NCBI GenBank assembly: GCA_903813345.2
Contig: CAIIXF020000012.1
Location: 21,836,184 to 21,900,183, forward strand
DNA from: Owenia fusiformis
Taxonomy: Eukaryota; Annelida; Polychaeta; Sabellida; Oweniidae
Length of the DNA stretch: 64,000 bases
Reading direction: 5' to 3'
Shown: positions 21,101 to 33,142 of the stretch, piece after piece
Position numbering within the stretch: position 1 is the first letter of the stretch
How the letters are laid out: each line of letters opens with the position of its first letter
Program-made: the position numbers and the translations under genes
The notes under the pieces: model-generated
What the model saw: the letters and a program-made list of their open reading frames with translations, nothing else
Told to the model about the DNA's origin: nothing
The model's database searches: none

Positions 21101-24100
21101 CTGTTTTTTGTGGCGTCGGTTGGTGGTTGGCAATCAGCAGGTGGCGGTTGGCATCTGTAACAAATTCTTACAACTTCCAATAACTTAACAAATACTGTTT
21201 AGACTGACTTCAATTTTTTCCAAATCATCTACAAGTTTTCAGAAGTTCAGATCTTACTGTACATTTAAGATTTGGCCTTCAATGACCTTTTCAAGGTCAA
21301 AAAAGGTTAAAAAGGGTCGAAAAGGTCTTTTTTTCAACTTGCTTCAAATTAACCCAATTTTTCAAAATCATTTACAAGTTAACAGAAATTCAAATCTGAC
21401 TTTAGATTGAAGATTTGACCATCAATGACCTTCTCAAGGTCAGTGAAAGGTCAAAAAGGTGTTTTTGCAACTTGCATCAAATTGTCTAATTTTTTTTTTA
21501 AATCAGTTCTCAAAAGTTCAAATCTGACTATAGATTTGACCTTCAATTCCATTCTCAAGGTACATTCAGATGGCTGCCTAATGTGGGATTTCGCAATAAT
21601 TTTGTGACCTCTTCAAAGTATGGCTATATTATACTCAAATTGAAGGAATTTTAGAGTAGATCACAATTATGATATTGTTTTTCTGATTTGTGCCACAGAA
21701 AATTCAAAATGACTACCTAGAGCAGGAACTTGCTTTTACTTAGAGATCTCTTTATGGTTATATGATACTACAAATGATCTCAAATATTTAATCAAGGGAA
21801 GGATAGATGTAAGTAATTACATTGTGACATATACAGATTCATGAATATAATGTTTGGTGGGATTTGCTACTCCTTGGAGTTACCTATTTCTAGGCTATTA
21901 CTTGCTAATTGACATTGTGCTACCATTTAGATTCAACACCACTAACATTTGAGACACCAGACAGTCATTGTAAAGAGACTCCAAAGCCTGACAGTGAACA
22001 GACAGGGAATGTGGCAGAACCAGGATCTGCTCCCACATTAGGCCCAGCTCACAACCCGGAGAAAAAGAAAGGTAAGATTTTGCTGTCAATTTTAGTGTTG
22101 AAATAACTACGGTATTCTACCAAATTCATATTGATCAAGGGGAATACTGTGTAGCTTCACATGCATATCACAGGTTGTCATTGAACATTTTGTCTGGCAT
22201 GGGAGCATGCTATTTTTCATGAAAACACTATGAAAACTTATCACACAATATTATATGCACACATATTTCTAAACCCATATATTTTTCATTCCAAATTAAA
22301 TAGCCTACACCCTGCATGCAATGGCTTCAATTCATCATTTGTGGATAACCATCACTTCTGTTTGAAGTCCAATAATGCTAAGAGTATAGCTATTGAAAGC
22401 GGCGACACAGTATCATACTCTAAAATATACCATTTCATTTCTTTTTACGATATAGCGACTTGATAATACCCTGCATTTAGATGTTTTCATTATAACTCTG
22501 AAGGTGTTAATAAGAAGAGAGGATATACCAATATGGAAAGGGGGTTTGAATGAAATCATATAGTCATATTGGACAATGAAGGAATGTTTATAGTTAGATG
22601 AGTACTCTCGAATATATGAGTGTTCTGTGACCATTACAATTACAAATATACTAATGGGGGAATCAATATATGTTCTGAACCATAAATAACAATCAAATAC
22701 ATCAAACAATGAGAAATATATGGGAGTTCTGAACAATGAACAATTTGATAACTGCATAATTAGTTTCCACAAACACTATTGTTTCATTATTTTTCAGATA
22801 AAGCAGCATCAGATCTCAGCCTAGATAAATACATGAATAAGGTTACCAGCGAAGACAATGCATCTTTTGAAGAGATTTTGAAACTAAATGATGAGAAACA
22901 CAGAATAAAACATGCCTGGCTCTTCAAAGAGGAGGCTGAACGAAATGAAGTAAGTCTTTTACTGTATAGTTATGTGATGAGAATAAGCAAATCTTAATCT
23001 TATTTTCAGAAAAGCTTATTATGCTTTGAAGTGCCCTAACCCTGATTTATAAATTTTAGAAGTAACTGTACATGTACATGTACATCACTGTACATTAAGC
23101 AACATTATTATCCCACCGAACAAAGTTCGAGGGGGATATAGAAAAGCCATCCGTCCATTCATTTGTGTGTCCGGGCAATAACTCAAACACTGGTTGATGG
23201 ATTTCATTCAAATTTTATAGGCTTATGCCTTATGCCTCTGCTCGAGAAGAAATATACAATATGGCCACTCAATTCAAAATTGCCACCAATATTTTCTAAA
23301 AAATGCAATCTTTGATAACTCAAATACTAGCGCACAGATTTGGTTCAAATTGTTTATGATTGTTCCTAGGGGCAAAGGAGTTTTGCTCATGAAGGGATTT
23401 TAAAGATGGCCGCTGTATTGAAAATGGTGGCTATTTTTCCTAAAATATGCCATCTTTGATATGATAGCTCAAATACCAGTGAACAAATTCTGTTTAAATT
23501 TTATATGCGAATGCCTAGGCAAAAAGCAGCATTGCTCAAGAAGAGATTTTCAAGATGGCTGTTGAATTTCAAAATGGTCTCATGAATTTCAAAATGGCGG
23601 CCATTTTGAGTAAAAAATGTAATCTTTCATAACTCAAATGCTAATTGACGGATATGGTTTACATTTTATATGTTGATGCCTAGTGACAAACAAGCTCTGC
23701 TCAAGAAGGAATTTTCAAGATGGCCAATAATAATCAATTACATGTATACACTAATATATGTTTTGTTCGATGGGATTTACTACTCTGTGAAGTTACTGTT
23801 TTTCTAGTTGTAACAGATACAGCTTCAATAAATTTTGATGTAATTGTACAGGAGATGGCAGCCAGGTTAGCGCTACCAAGCATTGAGGAGCAGGCAGCTA
23901 TAGAAGGCAGGCCAGTAGGCAAGGAGGTTGAATCTTGGGGCTATAAAAATATGAATTCCATTATGTATATACCAGATGGTAAGTTCTTCAGCTCATTCAA
24001 TACTTCAAAATTTATGGTTGCTATGGTAACTCATGTTTTTTAGCACTTAAATAAAAATTAGAAATATATTTTATTCACTTTGTGAACGATTCAGCAAACA

Positions 24101-26035
24101 TAAATATGAGTTTTTTTTTGTTAATGTAGGTGTGTCTGAAAGTGCCAAAGAAAAAATTGAAAGACAGAAAAAGAAGCCCAGAGAAATCATTAAATCTAAC
24201 ACAAGGTTTGAAAAAAAACCTTTTAACACAGCCCAAAGTGCAGAAGTGATTACCCAGGCTGCCTCGGAGCGTGCTTCTGCCCTCCAGGGAAAAATAGGGG
24301 TTGATGGGAAGGAAATCTTGCCTCAACAATCCCCAAGGGTAAATGGATATGGATTTGTAGGGACACCATCTCCTGCTCCTGGTGAGTAAATAGACAACCC
24401 ATAGTCACATTACATCCATATTACATCTTATATCCTAGTGGATGGATAGATAGCTCACATGACATGCATATTCCTGGCTCCAGAAATTCCCCATGTAAAA
24501 TCATGCAGGTTTCAAAGGTGCATATTAAATGGTATATCTGGAGAAAATTTGGAAAATAAAGCGAAAAGTCTCTCATCACTTTGTAATGCAATATGTGAGT
24601 AAATGTCATTCTAAGTTTCAATGAGAAGTCCAATTATTATTGACAATGAATTTTGCTTGTAGGTGTGGATGCTTCACCATTTATGACATGGGGCGAGATA
24701 GAGGGATCTCCTTTCCGATTGGATGCATCAGACACACCCATTAACCTAACCCCAGGTCCAGTATTTAAGGTACTAAGCAGTTACTGCACAGTTAGATATT
24801 TCATAGTGTATGTCCAGTACCAGTACATTTAAAGTAGTACAGTTACAGTACACTGAGAATTACAGTACATGTATTTATGTACTGTACAAACTTTGTATTC
24901 ATTTGTGATTGTCCACCCTTGTGTTGCAATGTTTGGCTACATATGTTTAACCTTACTGATTCATGATGCTAATTATTTGATGACAGGTTCAAATGAAATG
25001 CGTTGTTTATCATTTTGTACAAACTAGAGAAAAATAAAAACCAAGTGCGTGTACAAATAGTCCTCAATCAGATTACTACATGTATATTCTTTCATTTCAA
25101 AATTATGAAATAAGTAAGTCGTATTTGAATATTTTCATATGTTTTAAGATTCCTAATATACCCAAGAGAGACCAAATAGCTCTGGATCTTGCAGAGAAGG
25201 CCAGCAAAGCACATAGAGCTAAGAAACAGGCTGCCATTAAGGAAGTCAAATCTCACTTATCAAGGTATGGCAATATTTAGAGTATAAGTTACAGAAAAAG
25301 TAGTTTAATTATGTATTCCACTTTGAAAAAGTGCTACATACTCTTGTCGTCTTTTGCAGATAGGTGGGTGGACAGACGCAACATAAATTATGTCATCAAT
25401 ATTCCAGGAAAACCATTGATTCCTCCAAAATGAAATTACACATTGAATTTATCAATGCATTTTTCTTGAACAAAAGCCATTTAGGGGTTAAAATGATAAT
25501 AATTTCGTGGGTTGTACTGAAAACCTTTGCTCCATGTAATTGATTTTTTGTATATGAGAATTTATGAGTGGGTTGTTTAATAGAAAAAATTTAATTTTAT
25601 TGTAATTAGTTCTTGAAATGTAAAATGCAAATCATTCATAGAAATAAGATGTTAGATATTTATATTAGCCTTTATGAAACCTTTTTGCGTTGCAGTCCTA
25701 GCCCAAAGTTCAGCTCAGCCCACTCTACAGACCGACTCAAGGGAATGTCACCTGCTGCCCAGAGATTAGCCACAAGTAGACTAGGAGTCAGAATGAACAC
25801 TGATAAATCACTGCGTGCAAGCTACACACCATCCCCCAATAGACTCACACCTTCAAGGGAAAAAACGCCCAGGGGTACCCCATCATTAACCCCCACTAGA
25901 AGCCCCAGTTCTAAGGCATCTCCTCGGACAAAGGCCCCAATAAAACGAACAGTGACACCTATCACAGGATCAGTGACTGATAACTTACTACAGCTACCCA
26001 AGACTAAAAGAATTAAAGCTTCAGATTTTTTCTAG
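18000..26035 (+). CDS. ESS2: ESS2 splicing-associated nuclear protein (DGCR14/Es2), complete nine-exon gene
   Basis: Exons 18000-18113, 20246-20408, 21931-22071, 22798-22949, 23852-23978, 24130-24381, 24663-24769, 25149-25264 and 25696-26035 all have GT-AG borders and join in phase to 503 codons plus TAG. Vertebrate ESS2 is about 476 residues. The family is nuclear and associates with the spliceosomal C complex, where it influences splice-site use. Landmarks in order are VLDEEAYSEGIEKIIKRDFFPD (split by exon 1/2), TSEDNASFEE (exon 4), NTRF and QSPRVNGYGFVGTPSPAPG (exon 6), MTWGEIEGSP (exon 7), RAKKQAA (exon 8), RASYTPSP, and TDNLLQLP plus the terminal KASDFF (exon 9). All are conserved family signatures and there is no stop or frameshift. 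Introns carry repeats, including a strong hairpin in intron 1. The ATG at 18000 is the only in-frame start in exon 1. Confidence 0.95.
18337..18802. repeat. Long inverted repeat in ESS2 intron 1
   Basis: Left arm about 18337-18528 and right arm about 18610-18802 are nearly perfect inverted copies. They share GATCCGCGGCTTACTTTTGG, CAGTATCATCAATCCGTG and GGAGCGCTGGAGTACTTC. The spacer is about 80 bp. It is likely a MITE or foldback insertion and would form a stable hairpin in the ESS2 pre-mRNA. Confidence 0.85.
20246..20408 (+). CDS. ESS2: ESS2 exon 2
   Basis: Acceptor GATTTCAG, donor GTAAGT. Encodes the conserved GIEKIIKRDFFPD region and a charged helix (EYLEALEKND), residues 39-92. Confidence 0.93.
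21045..21575. repeat. Dispersed repeat in ESS2 intron 2
   Basis: Contains an imperfect palindrome (TCACCACCAAGAAGTGGTGA) and then two to three diverged copies of a ~150-bp unit with AAATCTGAC, AATGACCTTCTCAAGGTC and AAAAGGTC motifs. There is no coding capacity. Confidence 0.5.
21931..22071 (+). CDS. ESS2: ESS2 exon 3
   Basis: Acceptor CCATTTAG, donor GTAAGA. Encodes TPLTFETPD and a poorly conserved Pro/Glu-rich linker, residues 93-139. Confidence 0.9.
22798..22949 (+). CDS. ESS2: ESS2 exon 4
   Basis: Acceptor TTTTTCAG, donor GTAAGT. Encodes SLDKYMNKVTSEDNASFEE and KHAWLF, a hallmark block, residues 140-190. Confidence 0.93.
23115..23725. repeat. Diverged tandem repeat in ESS2 intron 4
   Basis: Opens with the imperfect inverted stretch CCGAACAAAGTTCGAGGGGG. 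Units of about 130-180 bp follow, sharing ATCTTTGATAACTCAAATACTAG, AAGAAG..ATTTTCAAGATGGC and AAAATGGC motifs. Probably an old dispersed element. Confidence 0.5.
23852..23978 (+). CDS. ESS2: ESS2 exon 5
   Basis: Acceptor TTGTACAG, donor GTAAGT. Encodes ALPSIEEQAAIEGRP and SWGYKNMNSIMYIPDG, residues 191-232. Confidence 0.92.
24130..24381 (+). CDS. ESS2: ESS2 exon 6
   Basis: Acceptor TTAATGTAG, donor GTGAGT. Encodes KSNTRF, GVDGKEILPQQSPRV and the start of the GTPSPAPG motif, residues 233-316. Confidence 0.93.
24663..24769 (+). CDS. ESS2: ESS2 exon 7
   Basis: Acceptor GCTTGTAG, donor GTACTA. Encodes MTWGEIEGSPFRLD and LTPGPVFK, residues 317-352. Confidence 0.92.
25149..25264 (+). CDS. ESS2: ESS2 exon 8
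   Basis: Acceptor GTTTTAAG, donor GTATGG. Encodes a basic helical region (RDQIALDLAEKA, RAKKQAAIKEV), residues 353-390. Confidence 0.9.
25696..26035 (+). CDS. ESS2: ESS2 exon 9 (terminal)
   Basis: Acceptor GCGTTGCAG. Encodes the Ser/Pro/Thr-rich C-terminus with repeated TP and SP pairs (possible proline-directed phosphorylation sites), LRASYTPSP, TDNLLQLP and the terminal KASDFF before TAG. Confidence 0.93.
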
Positions 26036-26587
26036 TTAAGTAAAAAATGTGTAATATAATGGGCTAGTAGATGCCTTTTGTACCAAAATAAGTGTTCCCT
26101 GTAAGTGTGTATGAAGAAAAAGGAACTTTAAATCACTTGGGACTTATTTATTTAAATCACACGTTAAGTCACCTTTATTTAGGGACATTACATGACAATT
26201 TCCCTATTGATTGCATATTAATGTTCAATGATTCCCCTTTATAGTTGAGTTGACTAAAGTAACATGTAATCATGCAGGTTATCTAGTTTAAAATTACATC
26301 CATAGCATAAAGCATAATGAAAGCCCAATCATTTATTTGGTTTTCAACAGTTGTGCTTATAGGAATGATTCAATTGATTGTACACTATAAAAGATTTTGA
26401 GGTTTTAAAACCATAGACTTTGGTAATTTGTGATTCAGGAAGTTAACTGTTCTAATTTCTTTAAAAAATATACTGTAAACGTTGATTTTATGAAAATATC
26501 TATCCAAACATGTGTTGTAATCATAACACAATGAGATAACTTCCCTCGTTTATTTTATTTTATATACATTGTATTGTTATGTGGGGA

Positions 26588-26593
26588 AATAAA
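26588..26593 (+). terminator. Candidate polyadenylation signal for ESS2
   Basis: The first AATAAA downstream of the stop codon, about 550 bp after it, followed some 45 bp later by a GT-rich stretch (TTTGTTTTGTACATTGTGT). No closer canonical signal is seen. Confidence 0.3.
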
Positions 26594-29500
26594 AAATCAT
26601 CAAGGATATCCTTAAAGAATAATGAATTAATTTGTTTTGTACATTGTGTACAGGATGAGCCAAAAAGGGAACCAAATCAAATCTTAATAACCTTGTTCAA
26701 TATTTCAAATGGTCACGATTTCATGGCCATTTTACAAAACATGCTCCAGATGGCCAAATATACCAAACTCACCTATTACAAACGCCCAGAATTTTACCTT
26801 TGGGGCTAATTCATTGAAAATATGCATATTAACAAGTAACAACCCTAGAACCACCAGGGAGTTAAAACAAGAGATAAGAAGGGAAAAGAGCTACTCCACA
26901 AGATATCTGAGAGTTTGTAGTCAGAAAACTACCCGATGCGTTTAAGTTTGCCTCCAGCTTTTAACTTTCAGCTTTGATGTTTAAATATTCTATATTTCTA
27001 CCGGACTTCTTGCTGAATATCATATAATGTTATAACTTGATTTGGATTTTGGACGATTGCCTGATTGATCCTTTCTGAAATTTTGATTGCGTTCACGATT
27101 GATTGGCAAGAAAAATAATTCCTAATAATTCAGCATAAATTATAATAAGTGGGAAGTAGAATAAAGGATGGGCGGAGCCAGGGGATTGGTGGCCCTACCA
27201 GCCCCACCAATTCACACGCATACACATAATGAGACAAACACAACCAGGCTCCTACCCTTTGCATTCGTTTGACTTCACTTCTTCAAAGAGAGCTTCGTCT
27301 TCGTCTATGTAGTTTAACTAGACTCTGCATGCAGGGTACCAGGCTCCAGGCCGTGGATGGAAATATAAAACTATTTAAGGCACAAACTGGTATTAATAGA
27401 CCGATATGTAGTGTCTGCCATGTATTGAAGGTAAACCAATCTGCATTATTAATGTTTCTTCTATCAATACATGGATTGTGCAATGGAAAAGCAATGGCAC
27501 AATCAAAAATGTGCATATCAATCGTGAATATCTCTCGGTTCAAAGCTTATTTCCAACAGAATCGTGTCAAAATATGTGTCTGAGTTACAGTTATACATTA
27601 TAAGATCGCAAACTCTTACCAATTATCAGCCGAATGGCTCATTTTCAACGAAATGTCCTTAAGACAACAGCCCTGGGTCGCGCCTGAGACCAAAAACTAT
27701 TTCAAATAGCCCTCCCCTAATTATATTGGATAATCACATTTATGCGTGCGCGCGCAGCTCATCCACTGTTACATTTACTCCGATTGCTTTTCTCTTCGCT
27801 AAATAATAGAATAGGTTTATCTAATAAAAGAAACGCCAATCCGTTACACTTCAAGTTTAATACACACCATTTTCTCTATCTTTACATCTTGGGCTATATC
27901 TAGAAATTGAACAATTGCAATGATTCGATGATATAAGTACCGATGCTGCTAAGGGATTACTTTTAACAATGGAGTGTACACGTAGGGTAATAAATAACGC
28001 CATATATGGAAGTTTAGTTTCATTGCTTTGATCCATAGTCCGAATCTTGACTTCGTCATACTCCCTTGTTACCAATACAGAACGATTCTAAATGTCGTAA
28101 GATGCTAATCAATTGCCATAAAAACGATGTTGCGTAAGGGTGAGGGAGGGCCACTTAGTTTGCTTGGCGTAAATTATTATCTCTCGTAACAGTAAAAAAG
28201 GTAGTTATATAACATTAATCGGATAAGGCCCTTGTGTTTCAATGTCATACGAAGGACCGGATAGATTGTATGTTGAATAAAACATCACATACGCGGATCA
28301 ATTTATCATCACATTTGCCCATTAAAGTGGTAATTTCAGTTTAGCTTGAAACAAATTAATAAAATATATAGCATGTCATCATCAGCTCAAAATGATTTGA
28401 TTTACTGGATTAAACTTCTGTCGATCTCTAATTAATATAAGCTATTTTTACGTCTTTACAGTTTTTACATATGTATAATAGTATATTACAGGATACGATG
28501 GCGATTTCTATGTATACGTTTTGAAGGGGTAGGGTGTCAGACCAAGACTTTAATATAAATCGATTTATTGATACGCTCCCTGGACAATTTCTCGAAATAT
28601 ATCGACGTTCGGTTAAGAAACCTTTACAAACAGAATTTAGATTAGTGCCATCGTGTAGATCCACGCAAAATCCTAGTCAATTGCAGCTACACATAGTGAT
28701 TTGATATAAAAAATGACATCTACTGTATTATTACACGCAACCAACCTATTCTCCCCTGTGATTATTAGAAGATGTTTTATATGAAACACATACATTATTG
28801 TTATAGTCACTTTATACTATAAATAGCCGATGGTTTGTAATAATATAACAATGAAGTGGAATTTTGAGTGGCTGTTAAATTGAATTATTTAAGATGTAAC
28901 GAAGATGTGAAACGTTAGGCTTAGAAGGCGGAACATAGCGGACCACTGGGTCCCGAACCTCACACTGTAGATCATTTTTTACCAATTGTTTACGCGACAA
29001 ATTAATTATCTAGAATTTCTATAAATATACACATGCTGATATTCTAATAGATATGTGATGTGAGGGGGGGGGGCAAGGAGAACAATCTTTGTGAAAATGT
29101 TTATATCTGGTCAGTCAATGAACTCAGAGATGGGTATTTGCTTGATAAAAAGTTTTCTTTCTTGATCGGTCTTTGGTTCCCCCAAGACGTAAAGGCCATC
29201 CCTAATAAGTGGTACTTTCGATGCATCATTTCATACGTATCCAATGATCCTCATCGTGAACAAAAAACAAGTTTATTCTTTCAGCAAGCAAATGAGGAAA
29301 ATAGTTAACCCTCATTCGATCGAGTCATTAAAAAGTATGAGCTAGCATATGAGATGCAACATCAATGATTTGGTCGTTGAATTATTATACCAACGTGTAC
29401 ATTGAGCCATAGATGTTTGTTTCAACACTTAAATGTGCTAAAATAATTTGTTTTTCATTCTGCTTATTTGTATCATATTTGACCAATGTAGCACCACGAA

Positions 29501-31426
29501 CGATTCACGAATAGATCTTCTCAGACAAAAACCAAGGGCATTGAAATGTCAAGATATACCACGAGTCAATGCTTTGCAATTATAAAAACATGCTATCAAC
29601 TCCATTGAAGTAAAAATAGTGTTGACTTATTTTTTAACAAGGAATCACACTTGCTCACGTGACCAGTGTTCTCCACGACAGTGTCTCACTAAAAATGTTA
29701 CAAGTACAAAATGGTCAATATCTTTTATGATTTTGGCAGTTGACCTAAAATATGAATAAATGGATTCTTAAAGAGCAAGCTCTCTCGATTAAGTTGACAC
29801 TAGATTTAAGTCTGTCTAGCTGACCTTTTTTCCGTCAGAGGACTCAAATACCTTTTTCTGTTTTAGTTAACATAGTGAGCCCGATGATATAAATTATAGA
29901 TTTAATAAAAAGGGAAGTTAAACCGGATTTTAATGAGCCAAATATAAAAAACACATGCTTCATATTCTTGCCAACTTGGACAGTTCCCTTTAAACGTTTT
30001 CACGTTGAACTGAGATGGTCACTGTCAAAAGTAGTTGCAATGCATATGCATTCATTCGTAACTTAGGCTTCTATTATATAGACCTATACATTTTCTGTCA
30101 TTCGTCGACCATTCTGTCATCATAAAACACTGGGTTAATTGCTAATAGCAATGAAATTGATTTAGAGTAGTAGAAAGCGAGTAGATTTATTCAAAAGTAA
30201 TTTCAAAAATATCGACTTGTGTTTCATAAATAGCAAAGAGTAAAACTATTAACGATTTTATTCATCAAATTTCGTTGAACCTTCCAAGGCAGGAACTAAG
30301 AAGTAAACTCCCTGATCAGTGACGACACGGGTGTCTCTTGTGTCTCTTTTCTCCAGAAGTGTCTGAGTGTTGGCAGCAATTATCAAACCTTCTATGCTTA
30401 ATTTATTCACCAATTTGCTTCACCAAAATGGATTGTTCTTTTAAATAAAATTTTGTTAAATAACATTGCGACTTATAATGTTAAACAAAGTCGCCTTTTT
30501 GGAAATTTTCTTTTTACATACATTATTGTATTGAATAAAACATGATGAATAAAAAAGAAATGACACGGGTGTCATTATCATGTTATTCAACTTTGATTTC
30601 ATAGAGCCAGAGCCACTTCATAACTAGTTCAATGTCTCTGTTGAATCCTCTTGTAATTGATCAAGCGTGACATTAATGAACTTTCTCAAAGTTAGCCGTT
30701 AACGTGTACATGGCGCTGGTGTATCTAAAAGAAACATACATGGTCATTTTAATCATTCATTCGTTCATACATATATTAACTTATTCCCTTAGAAATTGTC
30801 ACTTACGATGAATTAATTGAAATACGTTATTTCATATATTCAGTATATACGTTATCCCAGGGAAGCATGAATGGTTCCTCACCGAAACTAGAACTTACTA
30901 CAAACACTACTACCTTCAAGATATACACTTGAGTAAAGAGCAGAAAGAGGCTTCGCTTTAAAACAGAACATTAAACTTAATTTGCTCTCGGGTTGTGATA
31001 CGATGCTTCGTTTGAAAAACATCACCCTTGGTTTTTATTATTCGTGCAAGGTTTATCATATCTAAGCAGTTGCTTTTGCTTGTCGTATCAGAAATAATTT
31101 CAAATCCGAGCCATTGATATGACACTTTTCTTAGCTGTGGATGATTTAAAGCGTTATTTTCTTGCGTGCTAGGCTTAAATCGGCCTACTGCGTAAAACAA
31201 TATCAAAAGCTATTGTCAAGTTGGGGCTTGTCATGCTTCGGGCGTGCCTTTTGACACTTAGTTTTCAAATGTGTTATCAAATTCAACTGGTTCTTTTAAA
31301 TTACAGGGTGACCCAAACATAATGAGAAGATACTTAACTGAATAAAACAGGAATAATTGGTAACATCTAGAATCTTAAATAATCTAAACTATTATGTAAT
31401 ACACTGTCTGTTTTCGTGTGTTTCAG
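26594..31426. other. Intergenic region, no gene recognised
   Basis: AT-rich DNA between ESS2 and the GPCR exon. I looked specifically for a receptor first exon (TM1-TM2) on the plus strand and found none. Short reading frames here have no recognisable motifs. Confidence 0.45.
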
Positions 31427-31993
31427 GTCTACCCCCCGAGCGCTACTCCATATGGGAGGCGTACCCATACGTATTCGGAGAACCCTTCTGCATCTTTAAG
31501 ACATTCGTGAGCGAGACAACATCTTATGCATCAATATTGACTATTACAGCATTTACCATAGAAAGATACATCGCCATATGCCACCCAATTCGCTCACATA
31601 CGATGTCTAATCTCCCACAGGTGGTGCGGATCATCGTCATACTATGGGGCATCGCGTGCGTATTCGCGCTCCCCTATGCGATACATACCAGGACGTTCTA
31701 TTTTCTTGCGATACCCGGGACGGCGACCGATACTTATTTCGGGGTTCCCATTCAGAGTTCACTGCAGTGCAATATTCTACCCGTTTGGATCTCTAGAATA
31801 AAATACATGTTTCAAATAACAACATTTTTATTCTTCTTTGCTCCAATGACTCTGATTTCTATCTTGTACATACTAATTGGGATTCAATTGAGAAAATCTG
31901 GAAAACGTCTAGGGCAGCGAAAAAACGAATCGTTCAATTCAAATTGCGGAAAGGCACAGAAGCAATCAAGGAGAACCGTTTTGAAAATGTTGG
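31427..31993 (+). CDS. Neuropeptide GPCR exon (neuromedin U / pyrokinin / CAPA receptor type)
   Basis: A 567-nt exon between acceptor GTGTTTCAG and donor GTAAGT, 189 codons, phase 1 at both ends, no stop. It starts in the first extracellular loop with GLPPERYSIWEAYP and FGEPFC. TM3 follows with ERY (residues 46-48, the DRY-equivalent), ICHP, then TM4 with the conserved Trp (74) and Pro. A second loop contains LQCN, whose Cys115 would pair with Cys22; TM5 and a basic third loop complete it. This pattern is characteristic of PRXamide receptors, which couple to G proteins at the plasma membrane. TM1-2 and TM6-7 are absent from the window, so the gene is partial here: either very long introns, or an isolated duplicate. 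As coding sequence it is intact. Confidence 0.88.
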
Positions 31994-32982
31994 GTAAGTT
32001 AAACATATGGAGACCAAACGAGCGGTAGACATGGCCTATATAGATTTGTATAAATCACACTGCGCATTAATATATCAGTTCGTAAAACCGAGTGCCTAAT
32101 CAATGTGCAGTTAAAGCATGATTGATTTCAATTCGCCTTGTTTTACTGATATACTGTCAAATAAACGTCTTATTATCTAATGCTGGCAAAGCATATACAG
32201 CGTCTTATCACCCCCTATTAAAGGGAAATGTATTTTATCCTCAATACCACTCAGCTCGCAAATAGATAATTCAATCAAGCTTTCATAGTCTTCCATGTTG
32301 TCGAGATAATCATATTAGCACTTCACTAATATGTAGATATCTTCATAGGGCATTTAAGATGTCCAGATTGTGTACCACAATCCTGGTGTCAGACTGTCTT
32401 GATGTTCCTGAAATAATATAACCAATGGGTTTTATTTCGTGATATCGACGACATATGCCTTATAATGAAGATTAACTTTCAGACCGTTTTCTCTTAACAT
32501 CTTGAATGACTTCTCTTTGGTGTTGCGGATAATCAATCAGCCATTTGAAATGTTATGAACATTTTTACGTAATATTACATTGCGTTCTTCATCTTAAGTA
32601 GACAGACAAGAAATATTTTGGGACGTGTTATTTCATTAAGTCATATTTCGGATCTATGTTCACAAGCTTAGGTGTCTCCCACTTGACCTATATTTACATA
32701 CATCGAGTGATTTATATAGAATTTCACAATGTTGAATAAACAGTTTAAAAACGAATAATCAATAAAATAAAAAAATCTAGCCCTTTATTACGTCTTTTAG
32801 TTAATATGAAGTTGATGCAGAAATAAGGATCTGAAAGTAAACTTTCGTAGTCTTTTATGGGAGTTTGACTGTGAAATGAATGTTAGATTATTATACTAAT
32901 ATAGACAAAAACTATAGAATCATTTTCTGATTTTGATCATTTTCCTGATTTGACACTTAGCTATTACAAACATTTAGCTCAT
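31994..32982. other. Downstream of the GPCR exon, nothing recognised
   Basis: AT-rich. No exon for TM6-TM7 (a CWxPF-type motif) is visible here or in any plus-strand frame later in the window. Confidence 0.45.
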
Positions 32983-33142
32983 TTACACCCCAGTTACATT
33001 TGTCGTACGGCGGCCATACGCCGACCACAGATCAATTAAATCAGTGAATTTATGTGGCGAGCTTACACTCCAGTCACATTTGTCGTACGGCGGCCGTAAG
33101 TCGACCGCAGATCAATTAAATCAGTGAATTTATGCGGCGAGC
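32983..33142. repeat. 80-bp direct duplications of a transposon end
   Basis: The TTACACCCCAGTCACATTT terminus and its next ~60 bp occur in tandem at 32983 and 33063, immediately before the third copy at 33143, which begins the element proper. The spacing is exactly 80 bp. Confidence 0.8.

Noticed and set aside
30536-30590. Short inverted repeat around GACACGGGTGTC
   Set aside because: It is too short and isolated to call an element or regulatory site.
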